Shown one piece after another: positions 20,850-32,475 of a stretch of 64,000 nt of DNA; position 1 is the stretch's first letter; every line of letters begins with the position of its first letter. The stretch lies in contig BSQW01000005.1 of the NCBI GenBank assembly GCA_030161315.1, forward strand, positions 42,376,274 to 42,440,273, in the 5' to 3' direction. The notes beneath the pieces were generated by a model, which was not told the DNA's origin, ran no database searches, and saw only the letters and a list, made by a program, of their open reading frames with translations. Source of the stretch: Eutrema japonicum. Its lineage: Eukaryota; Streptophyta; Magnoliopsida; Brassicales; Brassicaceae. Made by a program: the position numbers and the translations under genes.

Positions 20850-21350
20850 TAAATTTAGAGCAAAAAATGGGAAATATTATCCCCTTAGGGCATCTCCAAC
20901 CCTACCCCATTTTCTACTCCAAATGCTATTTTGCAGGAAAATCATCTCCAACCCTACTCTATTTTTAACTGCAAAATGGAGAAATACCATTTTTTCCTCC
21001 AAATATGAAGTAACTCCATTTTCAACTCCAAAATGGAGTTGAACTTTTTTATTTATAATTTAGTCTTTCATATTTTATGGATGTTTTTTGTTAATTAAAC
21101 TCATTCGAGTTTAGATGTTGTTTTTCCATTTTATTTAAGTAGTTACCATTTTTTAAAGGGATAATTGTAAATTTAGAGTAAAAAATGGGAACTATTGTCC
21201 CCTTAGGACATCTCCAACCTTACTCCATTTTTAACTGCAAAATGGAGAAATGCCATTTTTCCTCCAAATATGGAGTAACTCCATTTTCAACTCTAAAATG
21301 GAGTTGAACTTTTTTATTTATAATTTAGTCTTTCATATTTTATTAAGTGT
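20850..21350. repeat. Tandem pair of TCCAACC/AAAATGGAG repeats
   Basis: Two direct copies start near 20848 and 21166: GTAAATTTAGAGCAAAAAAT and its variant, then CCCCTTAGGGCATCTCC and CCCCTTAGGACATCTCC, then AAAATGGAG blocks and TTTATTTATAATTTAGTCTT. Such TCTCCAACC-rich units are typical of plant MITE-like dispersed repeats. A related inverted piece lies at 24340-24440. Confidence 0.65.
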
Positions 21351-22199
21351 ATATATATTATTATTTTCAATTAGATTAAGTGGATATTAAGTGATTGTTA
21401 TCCCAACCATCGTGAAAAGATTATGACACATTGATAAGGTATTACACGTCTTGTATAAATTATACTATCACTAGTGTGTGATCCGCGCTACGCGCGGACG
21501 TGAACACAATTTTGTTTTAAAAAAATTTTGTATAATATTATTTTAGTTTTATTAGTATGATTGTTAATGGATTCGTCTCTATTAGCTTAAGAAATGTGGA
21601 TTGTTTATTCTTAAGTTTTTTTTTTCCTTTATTAATTTTATGTTTATTTATGTATTTGTTTAGTGAGTGATCCACAATTTGAATTTTTTTTATTTGACTA
21701 TTTATTCAATTAGTTGGTTTTTAAAAGTTAAGTGTTTGTCATTTTAAAGTTTAGGGAATTGTATATTTTTTAACCCAACTGAATACTAATAAAATAAATA
21801 CTTCGAAATAAGGTTAGTTTTGTATAGTCCGAAAGTTACTTCGAATACTAATAAAAGAAAAGTTAGTTTTGTGAATTTAGAATTCTCCGAACTTTAAAAA
21901 AAAAATACTTCGAAATAAGTCACTGTAATTTTATCTATTTTTACCTAAAACCGAATACTAATAAAATGTTCAGAATTTACTATTATTCATCTTCGATGAT
22001 CCAGTGTTGGTGACTACAAAATGAATCTAATTTTATTTTTAAAACGATTTAATTTCTATCACTAATTTACTATCAAAATCATCGTAGATGTATAGGTTAA
22101 TTGGAACATTTGAGATAATATGAACCGATTTGGAAAAATATAAGAAATATGGGGTCGAACGTCGATTCAAACATTTAAAGAGAGAGAGAGAGAGAGAGT

Positions 22200-22315
22200 T
22201 CTTGTGAATATGATTATCCTGTAAAAAAACATTACCCACTGCTCTAAAACCCTCGTCTTCTCCGATATCTTCCCCCATCGCCGGTGAGATTTCACTTTCA
22301 ATTTCAATCACAAAG
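22200..22315. other. Possible captured gene fragment inside the Helitron
   Basis: GC-richer than its surroundings, with ACCCTCGTCTTCTCCGATAT and CTTCCCCCATCGCCGGTGAG after a GA microsatellite (22177-22198). This looks like a plant 5' UTR/first-exon end with a GT donor. The source gene is not identified. Confidence 0.35.
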
Positions 22316-22411
22316 GGTGTGATCCGCGCGGACGTGGTAAACAATTTTTGTAATATAATGGTATTTTATTTTATTTGGTCTCGTAGTTAACTTAATTATC
22401 TCTATAAACTT

Positions 22412-22571
22412 AAGATTTGTGTATTTGTTTTTTTTAATTTATGATCATCTATGTGTTTATTTATTGGATGATACACATTTTGACCTTATAAACTTAAGAT
22501 CTGTGTATTTGTTTTTTTTAATTTATGATCATCTATGTGTTTATTTATTGGATGATACACATTTTGACCTT
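22412..22571. repeat. Tandem duplication, 2 x about 80 bp
   Basis: The block ATAAACTTAAGATTTGTGTA through GATGATACACATTTTGACCT occurs twice back to back inside the Helitron, nearly identical. Confidence 0.9.
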
Positions 22572-23763
22572 TTTTTTTTTGGTGATCAATTTTATGCAAT
22601 TAGTTGAGTTTTTTAAAAGGAAGATATTTACATTTTAAAATGAAGATATTTACATTTTAAAGTTGCATAATAATTTTTTTTAATTTTGTTTCATGTGAAT
22701 TTATTATTTTTGGAGTGTTTCAAGTATGATTTTAACCCTATTTATGTGTGCAATATGTTTGTGATTCCATATATAAATCTATTTTTCTTTTATTTTTGTT
22801 GAAAAAGATTTTCATATATAACTGATTGTTTGAATTCACAACATTTGTTTGATTTTATTTAGAATAAATATAATTCATAATTTATAAACACTAAATTCTA
22901 TAGTTTTTCTAAATTATATAAATAAACTAATAAAAGTAAATTATTAAATTGAAATTTCTTTAGATTAATTCAATATAATCTATCTTCTATTAAGTAAATG
23001 TCTTTTCAAATTATAGGGAAAACTATTGTATTAATGGATGGTAATTATTATGAGAATTGAAATATATTTACATCACATGATATATATTTTGCATATACAA
23101 AGCTTTTATTTTCTTCTCATGTTGTAGTTACATTTATTTTTATTTTTTTGTTAAAAATAATATCACAAAACACAACGATCTTAAATTTTCAAACTTAATT
23201 TATATTTTCGTGTAAATACTTTTAATATGTTTCTTAATTTTTTTGGCTCTTATTCTCTTTTTCATAGTTATGTATAATTGCAATTATTATGTTAAGTATA
23301 CCTTAATTTTATTTATTTGTCTCTTTATTAAATATAAAACTTATATTTGGCTTTATGAATTTAGTTACATATTTAACTTATTTGTTTAATTGTTAGGAAT
23401 TGTTTGATATTTTAGTTTTTTTTTATAATATTTGCGATACAACTTAAGCTAATTAAATATTTATAAAAGTTGAAATATATTATGATAACCAAATTTATTA
23501 AAACTGTTATTATTTCAAAGAACTATATTCATATAAGTTTATTATTTTCTGGTTTAATTTAGAATATGAATAATGCCTTCTCAAATTCTTTTCATAATGT
23601 TAAAACCAAATTTATAATTAATATATGTATTTAGTATGTGTATTTAATTTTTGGGATGCTGAGGTGGCAGCATGAGAAGAGAGCAAAACTTACTTTATAT
23701 ATATAGATTTTATATCTGAAATTAATGAAAGAGTAGGTATATTTTATATTACAATACTGTATA

Positions 23764-23766
<3 letters not shown>

Positions 23767-23815
<49 letters not shown>
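23767..23815. repeat. (AT)n microsatellite
   Basis: Uninterrupted AT dinucleotide repeat of about 49 bp. Confidence 0.95.
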
Positions 23816-23817
<2 letters not shown>

Positions 23818-24339
23818 GCACAATGTGACTTAGCATCCTTCCATAGTTCCCATTTAGGAAAAAATAATCCGTGGACCTTTCCAGTATCCAAGTCCTGTCT
23901 AATAACAATTGCCTAAGTCAAAAGATTAAATCGTATTGTTTTAGTTATTATGTATAAAGTCAATTAATATAAAACTTATACGAGCTAAGGACATCATATT
24001 GCTGATGACCACCAGTTGCATCCGTTACGTTACTAGAATTATAAAAGTGACAAGACACGAAACTAACAAATTTCATGTTCTAAACTTTGCTTTCGAGTGT
24101 TTCTGCTGGTGTGATCTTAGATAAATGATATTTGGCTATCAAATTTAATAATTTAACGTTAAGATACTAAAAGTTCCTCAACGGTAATGGTTATTTTTTA
24201 TGATATTGTAATGGTTAAATTCATGAATTAATTTGTGAAAGTTTTGAAAGAAAAAAAAATAATGAGTTAATTTGTAAATTTTACAGATAAAGTGTATTTT
24301 TAGCAATTAATAATAAAATAGAAAATGAAGAATATACTA
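23816..24339. other. No gene recognised
   Basis: AT-rich spacer between the microsatellite and the inverted AAAATGGAG repeat. Nothing supportable. Confidence 0.4.
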
Positions 24340-24445
24340 AGAATATTATTTTTGGAGTAAAAAATAGAGGAATACATTGGAGAGAAATCCAACTCCATTT
24401 TGGAGATAAAAATGAGGGAATATATTGGAGATGCTCTTAGTACTT
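24340..24445. repeat. Inverted relative of the 20.9-kb TCCAACC repeat
   Basis: TTGGAGATGCTCTTAG and AACTCCATTTTGGAG read as the reverse complement of the CATCTCCAACC and AAAATGGAGTTG units at 20.9-21.3 kb. These could be opposite ends of one nested element or separate insertions. Confidence 0.5.
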
Positions 24446-24609
24446 ATTTGAGATATGCCACTTTTAGACTAAAATACTATTTATTAAATATAAAAAATGC
24501 AAAATAAATATTTATACTTACTTTAGAAATTCTGAAAATTCATATTAAGTAAGTAATATATATTGTGTAATTTATCTTAGGAAAACCAAAATTTTAAAAA
24601 AATATTTAT

Positions 24610-24880
24610 TTTCATGTTCTACTAATTGTAGAATTTGATTTCTAGTATTTGCTCTAAAATCTACCAAGTATAGAATATGTATTCTACTATTTGTATAGCA
24701 TTCTACTATCCCTATAGAATCTGTTATCTACAATGTTGTATTTATTCTACTAATTGTAGAATTCGCATTCTAAAAGTAGAATAGAAGTTATACCATTTTC
24801 TCTATATTCTACTTTGTTGTAGAATAGAAGTTCTACTATTTTGTTTTGATTATACTGAATGTAGAATACATATTCTACGA
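24610..24880. repeat. Cluster of ATTCTAC/GTAGAAT motifs
   Basis: About fifteen copies of TTCTAC or its complement GTAGAA within 270 bp, several as local palindromes such as TTCTACTAATTGTAGAA. This could form many alternative hairpins. No family assigned. Confidence 0.6.
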
Positions 24881-25207
24881 AGCGGTTAACAAAATCTGAG
24901 AGAAAATCTAGGACAACACAACTGAAAATCTTCAAAAAATATTTTTTTTTTCCTTTTATAAATCGTTTTGAAAACGTTTTTTCCTTTAAAAATATTCAAA
25001 AATATTTATTTTGTCGTGTAATCTTTTTTTTTCTTTTCCTTTTTGAAAACGTTTTTTCCTTTTATGAATCTTTTTGTATTTTTTTAAGAAATTATTATCA
25101 AGACACGTTTTTCAATTTTTTTTTGTTTTCACGATATCTTTTTCAGGATATCTTTTTTAGAAAGTTTTTTGTTTTCTGGGTTTTTATGTCGCAAATTTTT
25201 TTTTTTT

Positions 25208-25526
25208 TTGTTGGGCATGATTGGTAACAACTGTAGCTTTCGGTTTTATGCTGTGGTTTTTTTGCTGTAGGTTTTTTAGCTGTAGGATTTTGGCTGTGAC
25301 TTTTTAAAAAGTGAAAGCTAGGAAATATGGGCTGTGGAAATATAGCTCTCTACAGCAAAAAATGGATACAAAGAGCTGTAGGTTTAAAAATCTGTAGAAA
25401 TCATGATTGGAAAAAAAATTAGCTTTTAAAAATCTGTAAAAATCATGATTAGAAAAAAAATTAGTTGTAGAAATAAATATGGCTGTGTGTAGTTTCTAAA
25501 GCTCCTTCCAATCAAGCCGGTTTTTT
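25208..25526. mobile_element. Candidate MITE with GGCATGATTGG-type ends
   Basis: Left end GGGCATGATTGGTAACAAC, right end CTTCCAATCAAGCCGG (reverse CCGGCTTGATTGGAAG). The interior holds repeated GCTGTAG/CTACAGC and AATCATGATTGGAAAAAAA units. Size and imperfect inverted ends resemble plant hAT-type MITEs. Target duplication not resolved because of flanking T runs. Confidence 0.5.
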
Positions 25527-26950
25527 ATTTTAACTTTAATTTTAATTTTTTAAAATATTAATTATTATTATTTTAAGGGGTAAAACTAAATTTTTATTTT
25601 AAGTAGCAAATGCTCTAAATTCCCAATTCTAAAAGATAATTGCCGCTGACATTACTACTTTTCAAAACTACCATCACACGCTTCACATTTTCAAATATAC
25701 AACACTTTAATAGAACTAAAGACGAAACTAGCCTTCACTTAAACGAAATAGAACTTCGTCTTTGACTTTTCTTCGCAAAAACCTTAGATCTGAAGCTCTT
25801 CGCTCACCGTCTCTGTCCAGCCTCGCCGTCTCCGTCGAGCCTTGCCATCAGTGGAGTCTCGTCGTCTTTATGGAGCAGATGGAATCGTCAGAGATAGAAG
25901 TGGTACCTCTTGATTTCAACTCTACCCTACCGAATCGCCAACCATTATAGACATCTTCATCCCAAATCAATTGAGATTAAGCATTTCCCGATCGTGGTCG
26001 CTTCCGGATCAGATTCATCAGAATGGGCATAAGAGAAACACATAAAAGTCGAAGGTAGGGGTTGGAGAATCAGGATGACCTGCGCTCAATGGTTTCACTT
26101 TCCTAAATAAGTTTCACTTTCTCAAGTAATCAGTTAATTAATAGTGTCTACAATGGTTTGATATCAATTCTGTAAATCTTCCTTTGAATCTAAACAGTCT
26201 TTAATATGGCAATATTCGACCTTTTGTTTGTTTTACTAGTTACTAAGAGTCGTGGGTTTAGAAACATGGCAATGTGGGAAATATACAGTTAATATGGCAA
26301 TTATACAATTTTGTTTTAATATCGTATAATTGATTTTGCAGGTGCATGTGATTAGGGATTGTGCCGTGGGTTTAGAAACATGGCAATGTGGGAAATATTC
26401 TCGTGTAGACGGGAAGAAGTCATCGGGCTATGGCTTAACCATTACCACTAGTATGTGTGGTGAGAATGATTACTGATGATTGATTGGTTATTTTCATTAA
26501 CTATCGTTCAAAGAGAATCCCGCAGTCTCACACAAACAAATAGTATGTCAGATTGTAACTTTCTGCTTTTAGTTTACTGAGAGTCTTTGTTACTTGGTGT
26601 CAGGTTTGTTTAATCTTGGGCGTGTCTTCAAATAAGAAGACAGTTTCATTGAAATCAGTGATGGAGTTTCATTTTGTCTCAGTGGTTTGATTACACTAAA
26701 CCATGTTCTAATCTAAGCCTATATGTGATTTTATAACATTCAACTTCTTCCTAGTTCATTCACAGATAACGATCATTTGACTCGCATCTTTCTGCTTATC
26801 TCAGGATGCACTCATTCACTCTGCCCTTGTTTTTTTTGTTGCAGCCTCTTGTAAGCGACAATCTACATGACTTACCTCTGGATGTTTATGTCTACATAGT
26901 CTGTCCCAACTAAGTCTATTGACTTCTCTGCAAGCGAGATTACAAAACAT
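25527..26950. other. No gene recognised; gene-like scraps
   Basis: Around 25740-25990 is GC-richer, exon-like sequence including a short frame ending VVPLDFNSTLP, but no family is recognisable. A 33-bp block with GGGTTTAGAAACATGGCAAT occurs at about 26249 and again at about 26366. Nothing else supportable. Confidence 0.4.
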
Positions 26951-26958
26951 GTGGAATC

Positions 26959-28170
26959 CACTACTACAAAACATTGTGGTTTATGAGTTGTATAAACATA
27001 TTTATAAAACTTTATAAAAACCTTTTAAAATCATTAAAAAAAAACCTTATAAAATCAATAAGATCTAGGTTTTACAAATATCTTATAAAACCTTAACTTT
27101 GTAAAACCTTATAATATCTTATAATACCAGTAAAAACTGGGTTTTATAAGTCTTTTTAAAACCTTCTAGAACTTTATAAAACCTTTTAAATCCGTATAAA
27201 ACCTTATAAAATCAGTAAGATTTGAGATTTAAAATCCATAGATCTATTCCCAAACTAAGGAGAAGCAAGTGAATGTAACTGCAACTAATTTAACATAAGT
27301 GTTATTCAAAATTGATTTGGGGAAAGAAGAAAATTAGGGTTCTTCGTTAGAGAGAGAGAAAAAGACATAGATTGAATCGCATAGAGAGGAATTGCATCGT
27401 GGATAGGGATTGCTTCAGTTTGAATGAAGGAAATGGAGTAAGTAATCTGCTTTTGTAAATAATTGGTTTGCGTTTAATTGATTCTCAAGACTTTTATGAA
27501 TAATCTTATTGTTTCTTTTTCATCGTTAAGTTGACAATATAAAATGTGAGATTTGTCTATTATAGGTCTCGTTCAATTTGATTGAAATCACCTCCATGTT
27601 TGTATTCATCTTCCAATATATATACATTTTACATTTTTTATTGTGTTTTGATTCAATCTCTGTCTTTTTTTTTCTCTCTCTAACGAAGAACCATAAATCT
27701 TTTTCCCCACATCAATTTTGGATTTTAAGAAAGTTGGGTGAGTTCGGGTTTTGAGTTGGGTTTCACTAACAGTCGGGTTGGATTAGCTTAATCGTGGTTT
27801 TTGAAACGCTATTTGCCGGTTTTCTAAACACAATCGTGAGATTAATTATGTATGTTGCAATTACAAGAATTTTAATAATTCGTGATGTTTGTTAAAGTCA
27901 AAAATTATTTGGGGTGTGCAGCAAAGAGACAAAAAATCTAAAGTGTATATCGAGGAAGCTGCATATTAGGGATAGTGTACCAGAGTCGACCCGTCAAGTG
28001 GGAGTTTCACCAAAAATCAATACGGTTTATATGAATTTATATGGTTTTATATAGTTTAAAGGGAATTCTATGGTTTTATAAATACTAAAAATGACAAATT
28101 GGAGTTTTCCCAAAAAATTATATGATTTATATGTATTTATATGGTTTTAAATGGATTTATAAGGTTTTAT
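26959..28170. repeat. TATAAAACC-rich repeat region with CACTACTACAAAAC end
   Basis: It begins CACTACTACAAAACATTGTG, similar to a CACTA-type terminus. Then come many copies of AAAACCTTATAAAATC-like units to about 27240, and oppositely oriented TATGGTTTTATA units at 28020-28170. Further TATGGTTTTATAT units occur at 29470-29560, 29710-29760 and 30100-30150. Motif density and inversion suggest a non-autonomous element with subterminal repeats; its right terminus is not found. Confidence 0.45.
27305..27722. repeat. Inverted repeat with arms of about 75 bp
   Basis: The arm at 27305-27385 (TTGATTTGGGGAAAGAAG, GGTTCTTCGTTAGAGAGAGA, ACATAGATTGAATC) is inverted at 27648-27722 (GATTCAATCTCTGTC, CTCTCTAACGAAGAACC, CCCCACATCAATTTT). 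About 260 bp of loop separates them. Confidence 0.75.
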
Positions 28171-28919
28171 ACATATTTTTCAAGATGTGTGAGTGGCAGT
28201 TTCACAAAAAAATCATCAATTATGTGACCAATTTAGAAAATTCAAAAAGTCCATTATAAAGTTTTGTAAAAACCAATAACAATATTGTATTTTAAAAAAA
28301 AGTATAAAGTCTTACAAATAATCGAATTTGTCAAGAATCATTAGTTCAAGTAACAAAAAGATAAAAAGATGATTCGAAAGTCATAATTGAGAATTTTCAG
28401 CAAAAGATGTTGGAGTTTTATTGATAAACTCGAAATTGCTCAATTCCTCACGTTCTTTTGTCGGAGAGAAGACTTATTCTAGGTCAAAGAAGTGAATTGA
28501 AAAAAAAAACCGGAGAAGAAGATTAAGTAATCGAAAATAATTGGATCATATGCTATGATACCATGATAAACTTGGAATTGCTCAATATCAACTTGTATTA
28601 TTATATTTTACGGCCATAGTTTATATACAACCTTAGGCTAATTCCTAAACCTAATACAAATAGGAAAACTTAGAGAATAGAAAATTATCTATATGAAAAA
28701 TATATGTATAAGATATATAGAATATATCCCAATACTTATCCTTAGTCCTCAATCTTCATTACAAGATCACACAAACAATCTCAAGGATCAGATAAAACTT
28801 CAGCTCCATTGATAAAAAACAGAGTTCAAATCAGACCAAAAAGGAAGTAGTGCACAAGGACATGAAATATTATATACCACACACTTAACAACTCCATTAG
28901 GATTGTTAGCTTGACGAAA
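28171..28919. other. No gene recognised
   Basis: AT-rich sequence, nothing supportable. Confidence 0.4.
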
Positions 28920-29470
28920 CATCAGAGCTACGTAAGTTTTATGTAATATATATAAGTTTTAAAAAATAGTAATGATTGATGAATTTGGAATTAAAAGCTT
29001 TCTTTGTGTAATTCAAACTTGGTCGTAGTTTTCCTAGAGAAATTTTGAGCCAATCTCTTCAACTCTCCTATGATTGATTTAATACACTAGAAAATCCCTA
29101 CAAACAAAATACAAAAGCAAAATATATTACTGCTACAAAGATTCTATGAAAAATCTCCTATATATATAGTTTAAGTTTAAGCTTTGTAATGATTATGTAC
29201 CAACTCGTTTGGCATGGTTCACAGCGACGTGCTTGAAGATGTTGCGTCGGTCCGTTGCTGTAACGTGGATTGCGGTTCTAGTGGGCTGGTCCGTTGCTGT
29301 CCAAAAAATAAAAGTGTTTGCTGTGGGGCGGGCCAATTGGACGAGGGTTCAATATTTGGTTGCAAATGTTAATGGGCTTAATCTTTATGTCCAGTTCGAA
29401 CCCTTTTTATTTTTTATTTTAAACTATAATGTAAGTAAAATAATAGGGTTTTCTCACGAATGACACCAAA
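28920..29470. repeat. Diverged direct repeat, unit 1
   Basis: Shares with 30228-30610 the ordered blocks AGAGCTACGTAAGTTTTATG, AATGATTGATGAA, ATTCAAACTTGG, CAATCTCTTCAACTCTCCT, GCTTAATCTTTATGTC and AAGTAAAATAATAGGGTTTT. Contains an unrecognised 84-codon frame (29209-29463). Confidence 0.65.
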
Positions 29471-30227
29471 GATACGGATTTATATGGTTTTATATAGTTT
29501 TAAAAGGATTTATATGGTTTTATATAGTTTTAAAACTATCATATAAAACCATATAAATTCAATTAAAACACCCAATATATAAATAATGTAGATTCGGCCG
29601 AGTATTTACCAAGTAGATAACCAACTATAATATGAAAGCTAACATTTGATTTGTAAACCATATTGGTAAAATGTTTTAAAAGATTCATAAGACTTTAAAA
29701 GGATTGTACTAAAATGATTTATATGGTTTTAAAAGACATTAAAAGGTTTTATATGAGTTTATATTAGCCATGAGCATAAAACCCCAACCCGAAGAACCCG
29801 AAATAGGAGGTTCGGTTCGGTTTTGGTTAGCCAATATTACGCCGAATGGCTCTTCAACAGATTTGTTTCGGTTCTAGTAATGCAATAACTATAATTATCT
29901 AACAATAGTTAGATACCCATATTAATGTTTCATCACTCGTACATGGATCAGATCAAGATATTCATATTGAGGTTTATTTTCGCCGTCGGGGCGGGCCACT
30001 AGGACGCATGCCATTAGCTTAAGACCTCTTCTTTCTCCTATTAACATTATATAAAAGTTCCAAAATCTAGTCTCTACTTTTGAATTTCAATGATTAAAAG
30101 GATTTATATGGTTTTTATATGGTTTTAAAACTAGCATATAAAACCATATAAATTCAATTAAAATACACAATATCCAATAATGTAGTTTCGACAGTGTGTA
30201 TAAAACCAGAGCTATAATTATACAACC

Positions 30228-30430
30228 AGAGCTACGTAAGTTTTATGCAATATATATTGTGTTTAACAAAATATTAATGATTGATGAACTTGAAATTAAA
30301 AGTTTTCCGTGTGGAATTCAAACTTGGTCATAGGTTTCCTAGAGAAATCTTGAGTCAATCTCTTCAACTCTCCTTCTACGGCGTCATTTTGATGAGAACG
30401 AGAAACACTCTAAAGCTCATCACGGTCCTT

Positions 30431-30494
<64 letters not shown>

Positions 30495-30610
30495 TAAGAG
30501 ATTGTTGTAATGATCACGTACCAAAAGGTTAATGAGCTTAATCTTTATGTCTATTTCAAACCTTTTTTTTTAACTAGGCAGTAAGTAAAATAATAGGGTT
30601 TTTTTCGACG
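30228..30610. repeat. Diverged direct repeat, unit 2
   Basis: Second, shorter copy of 28920-29470, interrupted by an (AT)n microsatellite. The pair could be old terminal repeats or a tandem duplication; no TG...CA ends are evident. Confidence 0.65.
30433..30489. repeat. (AT)n microsatellite
   Basis: About 57 bp of uninterrupted AT repeat. Confidence 0.95.
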
Positions 30611-30714
30611 GGCACCAAAGGTAATTGGGAAATTTTCTACTGTTGATTCACTTGACTAACTCTCTTTCTCGAATTCAAACCATCGTTTCGAATTCAAAAG
30701 TGCCATCAATAACA

Positions 30715-32475
30715 ACCATCTTGGGCTGAGGCACCTAGCAAAGTCCCCTTAAATTTTGCCTTCAGAAAGGTGCCATCAATAACAACTACTTTCCTCATCA
30801 ACTTAAAACCTCTAACTGATGCAGCAAATGCCAAAAAAAAGCATACTTAAATTTCCCAGCTAGATCAACCTCAATAAAAGTAGCAGAACCATGATTCGTT
30901 ATATGAAAAAAACTTGGCAAGTCTTCATAGCTATTAGCAAGAGTCCCTCTAGCAACCTCTTGTGCATGTTCTTAAGCTCTCCACGCTTTTGAATATGGAA
31001 TCACAACCCCCATGATCTTTTCTAATCTTCTCTACAATTTGCTTTGGTCTAATTAGTCCAATATTTCCTCCCTCAAAATGATTGCTTACCATTGTACCCA
31101 ACAACTTGGCATTTGCTTGTTGATGATTGATCTTCCTTAAGGAAATGTCACATTTGTGCTCATGCACATATTGGCGAACCACAAAGATTTCAGTCCCCTT
31201 CACTTTGGTTGCCCAAAATCTCCAGTTGCATTTTTCTTCAATGCAACGAAGAAGATAACTTTTCTTGTCCGAATGCTGAGTACGAAACTCAAAACTATAT
31301 TTCATTGCAGAGCGTTCGCAGCCTGTTGCTCATTTCTTGTTTGTCTTTGAAAAAAATTCCACAATAAAGGCCATCATCATCACCAACATATTTATTAGAG
31401 GAACAACTAGGAGCCATAGGTCCTGAATCATGCACTGAAACTTCATATTGGTAACCACGTATTAATGTTGACGTTTCTGATCCATAAAACACATGAGTGG
31501 TCAAATTCACCCTTCTATAATTTTGGAAGAAAAAAACAGCAAACAAATTTACAAACCCTTATAAATGAATATCTAAACAAAGAGCTTTCTTGATAAAAAA
31601 AAAAGTATCTCATGCCCAACTGGAAGATTAGTAGTTGTAACACTCTCATCAATAATTGCGTTCATTTGTCCATGTGAAGGAGCTGGAGAATTAAAACTCT
31701 TTGATGTTTATGATCCATAAAACACCTGATTGGTCGAGTTCACCCTTCTCTGCAAATCTGGAAGAAAACAAAAACAGCAAACAAATTTACAAACTCTTAT
31801 AAATTAATAGCTAAACACCTGAGTGGTCGAGCTTTCTTGATAAAAGTATCTCATGCCCAACAAGAAGTGGACGATTAGTAGTTGTTACACTCTCATTAAT
31901 AATTGAGTGCATTTGTCTCTATAAGACAAACACTGCCATATTTTAAAAACCCTTATATAGGAATATAACACATCTAATTTTTTATAATAAAACTACATCA
32001 TCCCTAACCAGAAGCGATGGACATGTAGCATTAAAACTCTCCTCGAATTGAACATTCTCTACCATAGTAATTGAGTTCGTTTCTCTCTGCAAGAGAAACA
32101 TGTAACTTTACAAATCTGCAGATAATAGATTTAAAAACACTTATAAATAACAGTTAAACATTTGTAAGTACCTCATTATGTGGTGTGATGGAAACACTTA
32201 TAAATAACTTAACTTCTCCACTATCTTCAAGCTTGTTCATAAAAGATCTCACTTGGCGATCATTCCTAATCAACACAGGAGGAAATTCTTTTAAGTGTGA
32301 TCCATAACTAATCTTTACAGAACTCACATCACCATCAATGCCAAAATCTACTAAAACCACATCAACCAGATCTTTGTAGGTAATGTCTTTTTGATGACAC
32401 TAATTGAGTTTCCTCTATCACCTTTAATAATGAAATCCCATGTGTCATTTGTGAATTCTCATCTTCCATATACAT
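30715..32475 (-). pseudogene. MULE (Mutator-like) transposase, decayed
   Basis: From the ATG near 32475 the minus strand encodes THGTWDFIIKGDRG, then, after a frameshift, KDITYKDLVDVVLVDFGID. This is the usual N-terminus of plant MULE transposases. After intron-like and duplicated sequence it gives GLYCGIFFKDKQEM (about 31370) and, in another frame, SFEFRTQHSDKKSYLLRC, WRFWATKVKGTEIFVV and QIVEKIRKDHG, the MuDR DNA-binding domain. A further frame gives GFKLMRKVVVIDGTFL and KGTLLGASAQDG (near 30740), the start of the MULE catalytic domain containing the first Asp. The rest of the catalytic domain and the zinc knuckle are missing. Several frameshifts make this a pseudogene. Confidence 0.8.
31478..32100 (-). 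repeat. Duplicated short exon-intron modules in the MULE gene
   Basis: Blocks at about 31555-31690, 31785-31930 and, more diverged, 31950-32100 each combine an ACTCTTATAAATTAATAG-like stretch with a short frame such as MNAIIDESVTTTNLP, MHSIINESVTTTNRPLLVG or a related one. The GATCCATAAAACACATGAGT region at about 31480 recurs near 31710. Internal tandem duplication with a step near 225 bp. Confidence 0.6.

Larger units (their letters stand above)
21471..23707 (-). mobile_element. Non-autonomous Helitron, 2.2 kb, both termini
   Basis: Minus strand starts TCTATATATATAAAGTAAGT at 23707. It ends with the hairpin TCCGCGCGTAGCGCGGA (21482-21498, 7-bp stem) and ATCACACACTAG, the CTAG lying at 21471. 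It is flanked by A at 21470 and T at 23708, the expected insertion site. A second, shorter copy of the GTGTGATCCGCGCGGACGTG end at about 22317-22336 suggests a truncated element inside. No Rep/helicase frame. Confidence 0.8.

Noticed and set aside
23631..23891. Frames through the (AT)n tracts giving YIYIYI peptides (also 30281-30490)
   Set aside because: Microsatellite translation, not genes.
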